Origin: Adiantum capillus-veneris
Taxonomy: Eukaryota; Streptophyta; Polypodiopsida; Polypodiales; Pteridaceae
Direction: 5' to 3'
DNA: 64,000 nt
NCBI GenBank assembly: GCA_014529385.2
Contig: CM043947.1
Span: 130,474,391-130,538,390 of the forward strand
Shown: positions 31,924 to 44,800 of the stretch, piece by piece
How the letters are laid out: the number at the start of each line of letters is the position of its first letter
Position numbering within the stretch: the first letter of the stretch is position 1
Made by a program: the position numbers and the translations under genes
The notes under the pieces: model-generated
The model's input: only the letters and a program-made list of their open reading frames with translations
Databases searched by the model: none
What the model was told of the DNA's origin: nothing

Positions 31924-32254
31924 CTCAATGCTTGGATTCCTTTCTTAAGACCGCCGAAGCCAACCTTCAAGGTTTCAAGATTTTGTAGCTTCTTCTTTCG
32001 CACACAAGCACCTAAACTTGTATCTTTCATTTGGAAGGTTTGTACCTTTTCTTGCAAGAACTTTACTTCTTGTGTGCACTGCAAAATGGTTTTTTGGTCC
32101 TCACAATACAAGTTAGAAGGTTGTAGAATTTCATTTGCTTGACGATGAACTATGATTTTTTGAATTTTTGATTTCCCAATGAGAGCTTTGCAATAGCCAC
32201 TTATACTTCTCACATATAGGCCATCCACATTGAATATAATGTGTGAAACCCTAA

Positions 32255-33200
32255 TCAAACATTAAGAACTAGGATCTTTGTGATTCTAGGCACATACAAC
32301 TCATTAGCCAAATACTTCACTTTTACATCTGTTGTTAGAGACGATGGCACATTTTTTGTATGCGCAATTGGATGCTTTGTGTCATCCCCAATTTCAACAT
32401 AACCAAGATTTTTCAAAACTTGCATGTCCTTAAACCATTCATCATGAATGGCCATATGATTCGAAGCACCCCAATCCACATGCAATACATTATTAACACA
32501 CTTTGATACTTTTGCAAACATACCGTGTCCATCATATGTTGCATCAATTTGGTCTTTTGGACTCATTTGCAAACCGGCTAGTACCTGCAAAATTATTGTT
32601 CTACCTTCTTTTGGGGCATTCACACTCCTAGTGGTATTGACTACTACATCCTTGCCATTGTTGTTTACATTGTTTGTGAAAAAAATTCTACCACGGGCTC
32701 TTTGACTCCCCTTGCCTTGGAAGTTCCATCTACCACTTGTGTTTTGTCTCTAGTTATCGTAAAAGTGTTGTTTTCTTTAATTTGGGTTTCCACATCCTTG
32801 ACCAAATACCATGTCTTCTACCTATACCTCTACTATTGTAGAAGACCTACTGAAAATTACCTTCACCTTGTGAGGATGGATCTTCACCAAAATTCTTCTC
32901 TTCAATAATCAACATAGATATCAAACCTACAAAACTAAAAATATTCTCCCGAGTATAAATAGAGGTCCTTACCTACTTATATATTGTTCCTAAACCAAGA
33001 AAGTAAGCCTCCAACTTATCATCATTGAAAACTATCACACCAATAGATGCAAGGGATTTATATATTCTCTTAATCTTTAGCACATAATCATTGACAAACA
33101 TGGTGTCTTCTTGATTGTATTCAATTTTGTCTTTAGTTGCAACTTTCTTTGTTGGAGCATCATTAATGCATGGGAATACAAAGTAGAAGCTATGGAGCAC
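32255..33200 (-). pseudogene. copia gag-protease fragment
   Basis: On the minus strand, 33200-32973 reads as UBN2-type Gag (VNDYVLKIKRIYKSLASIG, then KLEAYFLGLGTIYK). Around 32950-32640 is a broken Arg/Gly-containing tail. The segment 32623-32255 is the protease region: HVDWGASNHMAIHDEWF with DWG for the usual DSG, then the LYVPRITKILVLNV border. The RT and integrase that should follow are absent; the neighbouring gene at 32254 and below differs. This is a heavily mutated fragment. Confidence 0.75.
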
Positions 33201-33345
33201 ACAACATAAGAAGTAGTGTATATGTGTGTGCTAACACAAGGATAAGTGAGTGCCCTAGAATGATGGGTGTATATACGAGCCCAGGGAAAAAAACCTCCTA
33301 CTGACGAAAAAAACATAAGCTAGCATTCATGTCTAGGGAAGTGTC
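33160..33345 (-). repeat. diverged copia LTR remnant
   Basis: Read on the minus strand, AGGAGGTTTTTTTCCC, TATATACACCCATCATTCTA and GGGCACTC match the centre of copia-A's LTR in order and spacing. Both ends are eroded. It separates the copia-C pol from the gag fragment, as the 3' LTR of copia-C should. Confidence 0.65.
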
Positions 33346-34965
33346 AAACACCAAATTGATCAGTTAGTAAGCCCAAAGCTTTGTATAAATCATCAACCTT
33401 CTCTCTAAGTAGAGCCTTCGTGAAAGCATCCGTAGGGTTGTCCTACATAAGCACATATATTAGATTGTTATCTCCCTCATAGAATCTCTCCTTGACATAT
33501 TGATAGTGAACCTTGATGTGCTTTGTACAAGCATGGAACGTTGGGTTTCTCATGATTGCAAAATCACTCTTGCTCTAACTATGTATGAAGATACTGGTGG
33601 CAACGGACACCCAAATTAGCCATAAGACATCTAACCCAAACGCACTCAACAATACCTATGAAAGTTACATTGTACTTATGGGCTGCTTCTTGCTGAACCA
33701 TGACATGCACAAAATGTTGAGAATGAAACAAAAACCACTAGTGGACACTCTTGTGTTATAGCAACGAGTTCAGTATGAGTTTGAAAAATCATGTAATCTA
33801 GCCGCAATGATTCCCCCTTGGGATAAAGAAAACCAAGGCACATATTGCAACTCAAATAGGAAAAGATCCACTTCACCTAATTCCAATGAATAGACCTTGG
33901 GCTATACATAAATTTTATCACTTGTGAAATTTAAAATTGAATATTCGGCCTCATAATGCATCCATAAATCAATCACCCAACACCTACTGACAGAGAGTGA
34001 TATCAATATAACATCCAACATCATGAAGATTGAGATTCAAATCCATGTCCATAGGATTAGCAATAGCCTTGAAATTCTCAAAGCCAAATATATGTAACAA
34101 TGTCTCAATATACTTTGTTTGACATGAAGCAATACCTCCATCAACCTAGTTGAATTCATTGCCCAAATGATAATGCAAAAGCCCAGATCTAACATTTTAA
34201 AAGAGGCATTCAAATCAACCTTAAACTCAAAAATATGTTCCTCATTTTGTCTAGTGACCAGCATGTCATCAACATAAAGCAGGATGATCATGAATACATC
34301 ACCTACATGCTTTACATTTCTCAGTTAAACAATTGTGAAAACCATGTGCACAACCAAATAAACATGTATCTTCTCATACCAAGGTCGTCGAGATTTATTC
34401 AAACCATACAAAGGCTTCAATAGCTTTCACACCTTTATTTTTCCCTTTTCAAAAAGAACCATGAGGCTACAATACATACAGTTCCTCATGCAAACCACCA
34501 TTGAGAAATGTATAGTCTTTATGTCTAACTTATGTACATTGAGGTGCCAGTGCACAAAATGCTACAGATGGTAGTCATACAACAAGAGAGGAAATTATCA
34601 TCAAATTCAATGCCTTTATTTAGTGCATATCCTTTTTCCACAAGCCTAGCCTTATAACAATCAACACTACCATCAAGCTTATGTTTTGGCTTAAGAACCC
34701 ACTTTGTACCAATGGCCTTTTTGCGTATAGGAAAATCACATAGAGGCCATGTGCCATTCTTTATAATAGCATCATATTCAGATTGCATAGTAGCCAACCA
34801 AGTTTTTACATTTTTTGCTTCATCAAATGGTAGAGGCTCTTCCTCATCGCATATTGTAGATAGAGCCATAGCATAACAATATGATGCATATGAACCATGT
34901 TGAAAACCTAAACGAGTGTGACTATACAAAAGTGCCCCCCATTTATTGTCGCATAAAATTTTCAA
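33346..34965 (-). pseudogene. copia-C RT and RNase H remnant
   Basis: On the minus strand, 34965-34525 gives WLATMQSEYDAIIKNGTW and AIGTKWVLKPKHKLDG (RT entry). The segment 34291-34037 gives ILLYVDDMLVTRQNEE with YVDD kept and the FKMLDLG block. Around 33876-33676 is the RNase H entry with LGFLYPKGESL. The rest of RNase H to about 33360 is broken. It is a sister of copia-A (same motif spellings such as EEPLPFDEA) but much more mutated. Confidence 0.85.
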
Positions 34966-35630
34966 TGGTCATCTTGGCATACCTCTAGCCTACTCATTTT
35001 CTTCAACCGTGCCCTCATCAAGTGCATCTTGCACATCCACATTAGAAAATGGATAATCTACAACAACATTTGAAGCATGTATAAGCTGAATTTGTGCCCC
35101 ATTAGGACTTACAGTTTTACTCCTACCATTGAATATAGGTAACAAACTATCATATACATCTAGTGAGTTCATGTCCATCTCTTTGTACATGCTAACAAAT
35201 GTGGTACTACACCTTATGCAAAAATAGCATCTCAACTCGTCAAGATCCGCTTACTTTGTGGATGATATATCATGTAGCTTTACTCTCAACAATATAACCA
35301 ACAAAAAGACATTGTATAGCTTTATAATCAAATTTTCAACGTTGTTGTATAAGCATCAAATCATAAGCCTGCAACCAAAGACACATAAGTAACCAATAGA
35401 TGGCTTCTTGCCATGCCAAGCCTCATATGGAGTTATAAACCATGCATTTTTGTGTTAACACATAAGTGATACACGTAACAACTTCAAGCCGCAAAGCATG
35501 TGGTAAAGCATGACTCTTGACCATACTTATTCTTGCCAACTCCATAAATGACCTGTACTTTCTCTCTACAAGACCATTTTGTTGAGGGGTATATGACATT
35601 GTACATTGGTGATTTATGATGGGATTGGAG
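34966..35630 (-). pseudogene. copia-C integrase C-terminal part
   Basis: The minus strand reads NHQCTMSYTPQQNGLVERKY and ELARISMVKSHALPHALR (integrase core end) from about 35610, then degraded linker with MDMNSLDVYDSLLPIF near 35150. It is cut at about 35617-35630 by unrelated sequence that starts TGATGGGATTGGAGAG on the plus strand. The beginning of the integrase is missing. Confidence 0.8.
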
Positions 35631-35882
35631 AGAACACAATCAAGCAAAGAGCACACAAAGAAGGAGATACATAGTGTGTGGCTAGGTGGTTCTCACTCTG
35701 CAATGTGTAGTTGTGAGTATTTTTATTATATCGTGGATAATAAATGATCTCAACACATGGGTTATCAGACACCAATGGCCAAACACGCTAGCCTTTAACC
35801 CAACAATATCTCACTTAAAGTTTGTGTGCCTTTCAAGTGGCTAAAGGGGGATTTGTTTCCAACTAGCTCCAGAGTGAGTGTT
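35617..35882. other. insertion flank of unknown type
   Basis: This 266-bp sequence starts at the cut in copia-C and ends at the target duplication of the solo LTR. It resumes after the LTR at 37492. It is probably the LTR of another element, itself interrupted by the solo LTR, but its ends are not defined. Confidence 0.35.
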
Positions 35883-37486
35883 TGTAAATTTTAATGGTCT
35901 AGTAGCTTGTGTGTAGCGAAAAATAGCATGAATAGAGTGAGCATTTCATTAGAATAGATTCCTAATGAGAATAACAAGAGTGCTTGGGTGGAGAGGGCAA
36001 CAAAATGCATAACACCTAGTTAGATAGCGTGAACAATACTTCAAAAGAGAGAAATTAATCAATTGACAATAGTCGAGGACTGGATTTGCATGGAGCTGGT
36101 CCCCCCTCCAAAAGGCTTTGTATTATGGTTTCTCCCATCAAGAGAGACGTTTTACAATACAATTCTTTGTGTTCCTTCAATACTAGCTAGTGCAATGAAG
36201 ATGGAAACTTCAAGAACTAAGCAATACAGTTATCAAACACAACATCAATTCCCTCATGGTCTCAGACCCAAGACCTCACACACCTTTGAAGATGGTGAGA
36301 GCTAGCGGGGTATGAGAGTAGATTGAGAGGAAGAAGGAGTACTCTTACGAGAAAGATGTACATCTCCTCAGATAATCACTCATATTAGCATAGCTTAGCT
36401 TAGTAATTAGCATGGTAGAGGATATGAGCATGCATTGAAGCTTGGCTCTTGGTTGGATTTGCATCACAAAGCCAAGAGTTGTTGGTGTAGGCCTCCCCTC
36501 TCACAAGCTTGGAGTAGGTGATAAGCTTTCCATTAAAGCTTGAGAAAGAGAGAGAGAGTCTTCTTGCTCCACACATAGATTGTGTGAGTGTGTAAGTGAA
36601 TAATTCCTTTGAAAAATCAGCCCCCTCTCTCTCTTGGTCAACCCCTCTTGCTAATTGCTCTTGCTAGCACCTCATTGGACCTCCCCAGGCTTAGCCAAAA
36701 GGATTTCAAGAGCATAAGTGATAGTCTTCTGATATGTGTTCCCCTTTCCCCTTTTGTGCGAGCTTTAGGTAATTAATTGATTCAACTAAACTCTCATTGG
36801 ACCCCTTTGTCTCCTGGCCAATAGGAATCCGGCAAGCCATTGGGCTGTTGAATGCTCATTGGACCCCTAGGGAGACTGTCCAATAGTCTTCTGAAGAGCT
36901 TAATTCTTATTGGTTCTTTTATTAAGTGTTTTTAAATTAATCAAACTAGACTTACTCTAGCCTAATTCTCATTGGTCCACCTCCAAGTCCATACAATAGG
37001 ATTTGAGTACACCTTGTGGGCATCTAGGCTAGGGAACTGACATGTGTCCCTCTTTCCCCTTGTGTACAAAGGAAGCTTGTGTGTGTGTGTGTGAGAGAGA
37101 GAGTTTCTCTCTCATCCCCTACTTCTTGGGCTTGCCCCCTCCTTTGTAGGTCTTGAGAAAGACTTTTGGGACACACACAAAGCATCCAATTTCCCTAGGC
37201 TTTTGACCTTTCGACACAACCTTTGAATTTTGTAACCTTAGCATTTTGGAAGTCTTAATGGGGTGAACCCTAAGGTCTTTGGAGCCCATTGTTGCACATA
37301 GATCTTTTCTAGATGCCCCCCCCCCCCCCTTTGGATCCCTATTTGCCTCCTTTGGATCCCTACTGTGGCCAGTCTGCTAGCTTAACCAATATTCTAGCTT
37401 TTTCTCCCCTGGCACTTCCCCATATTAAATGATGAGTTTAACATGATAAAATCATTTAGGAGAATTATATATTAGTTATTATGATA
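35883..37486 (-). repeat. solo gypsy LTR (same family as gypsy-1), 1.6 kb
   Basis: It aligns in reverse complement with 4707-6293 from end to end. On the minus strand it runs from TATCATAATAAC (first TG changed to TA) to AAATTTACA. It is flanked by GTGTT at 35878-35882 and GTGTT at 37487-37491. No internal gypsy genes adjoin it. A single LTR with a target duplication is what recombination between two LTRs leaves. Confidence 0.85.
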
Positions 37487-37580
37487 GTGTTTTTAGGGGT
37501 ATTCCCTAGATGTTGCCTTTACAAAAAATGCTTGCTCATGAAGTGATAGGAGAAATTAGGGTGATCTTTTCGGAAATATC

Positions 37581-37642
<62 letters not shown>

Positions 37643-37938
37643 ACAAGTGGGCGCTTAGCGCCCACTTGTTCTTGGAGGGAGAGGGAGACAGAAGGGCGGA
37701 GAGAGGCAAGGGGAGAGGACGAGACAGAGATAGAGAGGGAGAAAGAAGAGGAAGGAGATAGAGAGGGAGAAACAAGAGGAGAGAAATGGATGGAGAGAGA
37801 GGGGGTGAGGGAGGGAGATGTATATCTATATATAGAAAGAGAAGGGGGACAGAGAGGAATTACCATTGACTCTCTTTTAAGTTAAAACTATGACCCTAGT
37901 ATGGTTTTACCCCCCGCCCCGTCTCCTCCACCCTCTCC

Positions 37939-37989
<51 letters not shown>

Positions 37990-38820
37990 TTTAACATGGT
38001 AACTTCCCATGTTAAATGAGTTTGACAAAACCTCGCTACTTTCACAAGGGTAGCTCAAGCCAATTGCTGAGTATTGCAAGCAACACATGCTAGCTATCTA
38101 TGATGATCTCTCAAAACAAGCTTAGCTTGATTATAATTGTCTCTATTATTATTATTGAGAAGACGGTTTTGTCTTACATTCTTGCCTTTTGGAGAGAATT
38201 GCTAAGTTAAGACCTAAATTACGAGGCGATGGTATGACCAATGTTACCATCATCGGGACATAGGTAGGACATATCCCAACTTACATTCCTACATGGTGTT
38301 TCTTTTTTCATTTTGATAGATACACAATTATATCATCAAACCTATTTGATGGCAAGAATGTGTATCTATGGTACACTCTCTAGCTCAAAATTAGGATTTC
38401 CACAATTTGTAAAATGAAAGGCTTTTGCAAATTTTATTTTGCTCAATAAAAAATATCAAAGTATTTTAGCCAGAGGACAATGCTTGTGTAAGCTTCTCAA
38501 ACAATCTCAAATCATCTTCTTACTGACGAAGGTCTAAAAAGGGCTTAGTTGGGTTAAAGACCATATTAGGTAAAGTGGGAAAATCCCAATTCCCAGGTTG
38601 GACAACTTTCAGTATATTATGTACAAAATATAGAGATTTTGTCAAAAATTTGAGTTTTCTTAAGGTCTCATTCCACTTTATGCACATACAATGCACAATG
38701 AAAACAACTAAAATACCATGGTTTCAATCAATTGGATTATTAGGAGACGAGTATATTGCATCCATTATCGTTGTCTATGTTCTATTGTCCTACCTACAAC
38801 TTATCTCAACATGGAGAGCT
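37487..38820. other. non-coding region with long microsatellites
   Basis: It holds a (CT)n(GT)n tract at 37581-37641, GA-rich sequence to 37850, and an (AC)n run at 37943-37988. No gene is supported. Open frames of Cys-Val or His-Thr repeats are artefacts of the tracts. Confidence 0.8.
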
Positions 38821-41800
38821 TGGTTTCTAGGTCCACCACTTGTCCAAGTTAATGTAAAAGTGACTCAAGGTTCACAACTTGTGAAAGCAAGGATCCATTG
38901 AGGAATACAATCCACTTGGCTATTTTTCCTTAATTTATTGCATGTGACATTCAAACAAGGTCCACTTCTAATCTATAACTTCTTAATTTGAGGCATGGGA
39001 CATACATAAAATATGTAGCATATGCTATATTGCCTCATAGGAAGGTTGGTTTCAAGGTGCACTTATCCATGCTAGCCTATCTTGGAGAAATGATGGAGCT
39101 TGCTTCTCTCCTTGTTTCAATGGAGACTAGCTTGGACAAGTGGTGGACCTTTGCTTCTCTCTATGTTTCAATAGAGTTAGCTTGGACAAGTGGTGATCTT
39201 GGAACAAAACCCCCATGTAAAACATATCATGGGTATTCCAAGTGATTAGAAAGATTACCATTTAAGATATAACCTTATAGGTTGGACAAATGGAGCTTGG
39301 CTTGGAGAAATGGTGGACCTTTGATTCTCTCCATGTTTCAATGGAGCCTATCTTGGAGAAATGGTGGAGCTTGCTTCTGTCCATGTTTCAATGGAGCCTA
39401 GCTTGAACAGTTGGTGGACCTTTGCTTCTCTCTATGTTTCAATAGAGTTAGCTTAGACACGTGGTGGATCTTCAAACTAAGCCAACTATTATCAATGTTT
39501 CCTAGCTTGGACAAGTGGTGGAGTGTTTCTCTACTCCATGTTTCAATGGATCTTAGCTTGGACAAGTGTTGGACCTTAAAACAAAAACCCCATGTACAAC
39601 ATAGAATGGATTTTCTAGATTTCAATGGAGTCTAGATTTAACAAATGGTGGAGCTTGTCTTCATCCATGTTTCAATGAAACTAGCTTGGACAAGTGGTGG
39701 ACCTTGTAACAAACCCCCCCATGTACAACATATCATTGGTTTTCTAAGTGATGGGAAGGAATACCATTCAAGATATAAACTTATAGCTTGGATAAGTAGT
39801 TGACTTTAAAACCAAATTCATCATAATACAATGAAATACAGGTTAGCCAATTCCTAAATCTTGAGACCAAACCTCCCATGCTATTAGAGATAATATATTG
39901 GATAAGTGGTGGACCTTCTACTATTTTCCCATGCCTAGTTTAGACTACACTTTGCAGCTATAAAGGTTGCACGAGTTGTGGAGCCTTGTTTCTATCCATG
40001 TTTTAATGGATCTTAGCTTGGACAAGTGGTGGACCTTGGAAAAAATCTTCCATGTACAACATATATGAGGTTTTCCATGTTTTAATGGAACCTATCTTGG
40101 ACAAATGGTGAAGCTTGCTTCTCTCCATGTTGATTTTGGAACTACCTTAGACAAGTGGTGGAGCTTTGCTTTTCTACTCTTCATAATACAATGAAGTATA
40201 GGTTGGTTACATGGTGAATCTTAAGGCCAAACCTCCCATTTTATTAGAGATGATAGGTTGGACAAGTGGATCAACCTTCTATCATTTCTCCATGACTATA
40301 TTGGACAATTAGTAGACCTAACATCTCTCTATGTTGTCTAGAGATAAGCTTGGACAAGTGATGGACCCTGCTTCTCTCTTCCCTTGGTTTACTAGTTTGA
40401 AGACTCAGTATATATACTTTCTTAGATCTAGCTTGAACAAGTGGTGGACCTTGTATCCACAATCTTAATTCATTACAAAAAAGTATATGAAAAAATAACA
40501 TAGGAATCTTGGTTTGAAGGTCAATCAATTAGGTTCCAAATGCACATAATAATATATTTTCCACCCATAATAAAAGAAATTTAAATATGTTATTACCAAA
40601 TTGACAAAGGTAACGTCTAAGAATTCTAGCTTTTCATCTTGTCAGATCTAAATCTTCATCAAGGCGACATGCATGCATACATCAACTTTCAAGCCATTCA
40701 AGAATACATGCACTTAGATTCCATAGTTTTGTTTTCAAAGTCTTTTAGGTTCTAAAACTCTTTCACATAAAGTATGTAATGACAAAATTCTTGAAGCAAA
40801 CATTTGTGCCCAAGAAAAAGATCCCTCTCACATATTTAAAGTCCATGAATTCTCTGATCCATACTTACAAGTTTTATTTTGACATCAAACATCAATTCTC
40901 TCATAGTTACAAATAAATGCAACCTCGATATGAATTGACAAAAAATGAATTTCTTTTACTATATGACCCAACATAGGCCCCAATCAAATAAAAAATGAGT
41001 CCCCAAAAATTTGGGTGCACTCTAGCAATACATCAGAGTCCCCTTACAATAGGATGCACTCCAACAGTACATTGAAGTCCCCTTAGAGTAGGGTGCACTC
41101 CATTCAAGTGTTCATAAAATTGACACACCTTTGTTTTTTTATAAAAAAGACTATATCAAATTATACAAATTTTGAAAGATACACACTAGAATAAAAAAAG
41201 CATCTTATGGCCATATTTATTCAATGCTTTCGTGTTGACAAGTACACACCAAGGACATAATTTGTCTCAGAATCACTTTACTGATTTACAATTGTGTTGT
41301 ATGTATAGACTCTCTTATCTCTTGCATACAACCATCCTACCAACCATGGAATTATGGTTCTCTGCAAGAAGTTTTGAAGTTGCTCGGAAGTTTGCCTCCA
41401 CATCTTTGGAAATATAAGATATGTCCCTGGCATGTTCCACATCACCCTATATGGAGTGTCAACAAAAATTAAGGTATTGTTTGGATCCAAATCCTCAAAT
41501 ATCACTCAAATTTTTGTGATAAACCCTTGTAAATCCCAACATGATATTTGGATTTTGGCTATTTTTGTTACTCATAAACACCTTGAACTTGGTATACTGC
41601 TCAGGAAAACATTTTTGTGTGATGCGTTGCACCCTTGTTAAGTTATAGCAACTCCATATCCATAGCTCAAAGTATTCAGCACAAAAATCCAAAAAACTTT
41701 GTGCGTCTGGTCGCACCACATGATAAACTTCATATTTATCCTCCACAAGTCGCATGTGTTGAGCCCAAGATGGCATAGAATCTCCATGTTTCATTTCAAT

Positions 41801-44800
41801 TGTCTTGAGAAGTAACCCCTCTAGATCCAAGATAAGTACTCTTTTGATGTCCTTGAAAGCAAGTGGTAGGTGATAAGGAGGTGATTCATTCCTTGGACAA
41901 GGTCTTGGAGGAGGCTGGATGGGTAATTCAATAGTGTTCTTCAATTTATGCCAGCATATAGCCAATCCATTTTTCTGTAATGGTTCTGAAATTAAAGAAC
42001 AAGAACACTTAATGCAAACACAACAATAGACATCAGTTTTACATTGTCTACCCTAAGGTTTTATTAGATACCAAAATCCATCTATGATCTACTCATTAAT
42101 AGAAAGAAAGTCAAATTAAAATCCTGACTCTTTTTTATGCTACACTCTCTCTTAGTCTCAATACCATGGAGTTCAACTAGACTTAAGTCAACTAATAACT
42201 ACTACTTGTTGTTAAAGGTATGCTTGAAGTGCATAAGGCTTAACCAATGCTCTAGTGTAGAATGGGTATTTAGGTCTCAAGGTCTACCACTTATCCAAGC
42301 AAAGATCCATTTAGATATGGAAACCCAATTTTTCTTAATATAATGATATAGAGTGGACAAGTGGTGAATCCTGAGACCAAACCACTCATGCTACTAGGGA
42401 TAATAGGTTGGACAAGTGGTGGACCTTGAATGTAAACCCCCCATGTACAAAGTATCAGGGGTTTTGGGTATTTCAATCGACTCTAGCATCTTCGAGACAT
42501 GGTGGAGCTTACTTCTCTCCATGTTTCAATGGAGTCTATCTTGGATAAATGGTGGAGCATCATTCTCTCCATGTTTCAATGGAGCCTAGCTTGGACAAGT
42601 GGTGGACGTTTGTTTCTCTCTATGTTTGAACAGATTTAGCTTGGACAAGTGGTGGACCTTGGAACAAAATCCCCATGTAAAACATATCATGGACATTACA
42701 AGTGGTGAGAAAAAATACCATTCAATATATAACCTTATAGGTTGGACAAGTGGTGGACCTTAACACCCAATTATTATTAATATAATGACATAGAGTGGAC
42801 AAGTGGTGAATCTTGCGACCAAACCTACTAGGAAAAGTAGGTTGGACAAGTGGTGGACCTTGAATGCAAACCCCCCATGTACAAAATATCACTCATGCTA
42901 CTAGGAATAATTTGGTATTAAGGTCCATGTTTCAATGGAGCCTAGCTTGGAAAAGTGGTGGACCTTTGTTTCTCTCTATGTTTCAATAGAATTAGCTTGG
43001 ACAAGTGGTGAACCTTGGAACAAAACCCCCATGTAAAGCATGTCATGGGCATTACAAGTGGTGAGAAAAAATACCATTCAAGGTATAACCTTATAGGCTG
43101 GACAAGTGGTGGACCTTAGCACCCAATTCCTCTTATTATAATGACATAGAGTGGAAAAGTGGTGAATTGTGAGACCAAACCTACTAGGGATAATAGGGTG
43201 GACAAATGGTTGACCTTGAATGTAAATCACCCATGTACAAAATATCATGGGTTTTGCGTATTTCAATGGAGCCTAGCATCTAGAAGACATGGTGGAACTT
43301 ACTTATGTCCATGTTTTAATGAAGCCTATCCAAGAGAAATGGTGGAGGTTCCTTCTCTCCATGTTTCAATGGAGCCTAGCTTGGACAAGTCGTGGACCTT
43401 TTTCTCTCTCTATGTTTAAATATGGTTAGCTTGGACAAGTGGTGGATCTTGGAATGAAACTCCCATGTAAAACATATCATGGGCATTTCAAGTGGCGAGA
43501 AAGGATACCATTTAAGATATAACCTTATAGGTTGGACAAGTGGTGGACCTTAACACAATATAATGACATAGGCTGTACAAGTGGTGAATCTTGAAATCAA
43601 ACCACTCATGCTACTAGGTATAATAGGTTAAACAAGTGGTGGGCCTTGAAATAAAACCCCCTAGAGTGTTTCAATGGAGCCTAGCTTGGAAACATGGTAA
43701 AGCTTGCTTCTCTCCATGTTTCAATGCAACCTATCTTGGATAAATGGTGGAGCATCATTCTCTCCATGTTTCAATGGAGCCTAGCTAGTGGTGGACCTTT
43801 GTTTCTCTCTATGTTTGAATAGAGTTATCTTGGAAAAGTGGTGGACCTTGGAACAAAACCCCCATGTAAAACATATCATGGGCATTACAAGTGGTGAGAA
43901 AAAAAACCATTTAATATATAACCTTATAGGTTGGACAAGTGGTGGACCTTAACACCCAATTATTCTTAATATAATGACATAGAGTGGATAAGTGGTGAAC
44001 TTGGGACCAAACCTACTAGGGAAATAGGTTCGACAAGTGGTGGACCTTGAATGTAAACTCCCCATATACAAAATATCACTCATGCTACTAGAAATAATTT
44101 GGTATTAAGGTCCATGTTTCAATGCAGCCTAGCTTGGAAAAGTGGTGGACCTTTGTTTCTCTCTATGTTTCAATAGATTTAGCTTGGACAAGTGGTGGAC
44201 CTTGGAAAAAAACCCCCATGTAAATCATGTCATGGGCATTACAAGTGGTGAGAAAAAATACCATTCAATCTATAACATTATAGGTTGGACAAGTAGTGGA
44301 CCTTAACACCCAATTCCTCTTAATATAATGACATAGAGTGGACAAGTGGTGAATCATGAGACCAAACCTACTAGGGATAATAGGTTGGACAAGTGGTGAA
44401 CCTTGAATGTAAACCCCCCATGTACAAAATATTATGGGTATTGGGTATTTCAATGGAGCCTAGCAACTTGGAGACATGGTGGAGCTTATTTCTCTCCATG
44501 TTTCAATGGAGCCTATCTAGGAGAAACAGTGGAGGTTCCTTCTCTCCATGTTTCAATGAGCCTAGCTTGGACAAGTGGTGGACCTTTCTTTCTCTATATG
44601 TTTTAATAGAGTTAGCTTGGACAAGTGGTGGACCTTGGAATGAAACCCCCATGTAAAACATATCATGGGCATTTCAAGTGGTGAGAAAGGATACCATTTA
44701 AAATATAACCTTATAGGTTGGACAAGTGGTGGACCTTAACACATAGTTCTTCTTAATATAATGACATAGAGTGTACAAGTGGTGAATCTTGAGACCAAAC

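Noticed and set aside
37510-38088. Open frames of Cys-Val and His-Thr repeats
   Set aside because: They are translations of the (TG)n and (AC)n microsatellites.
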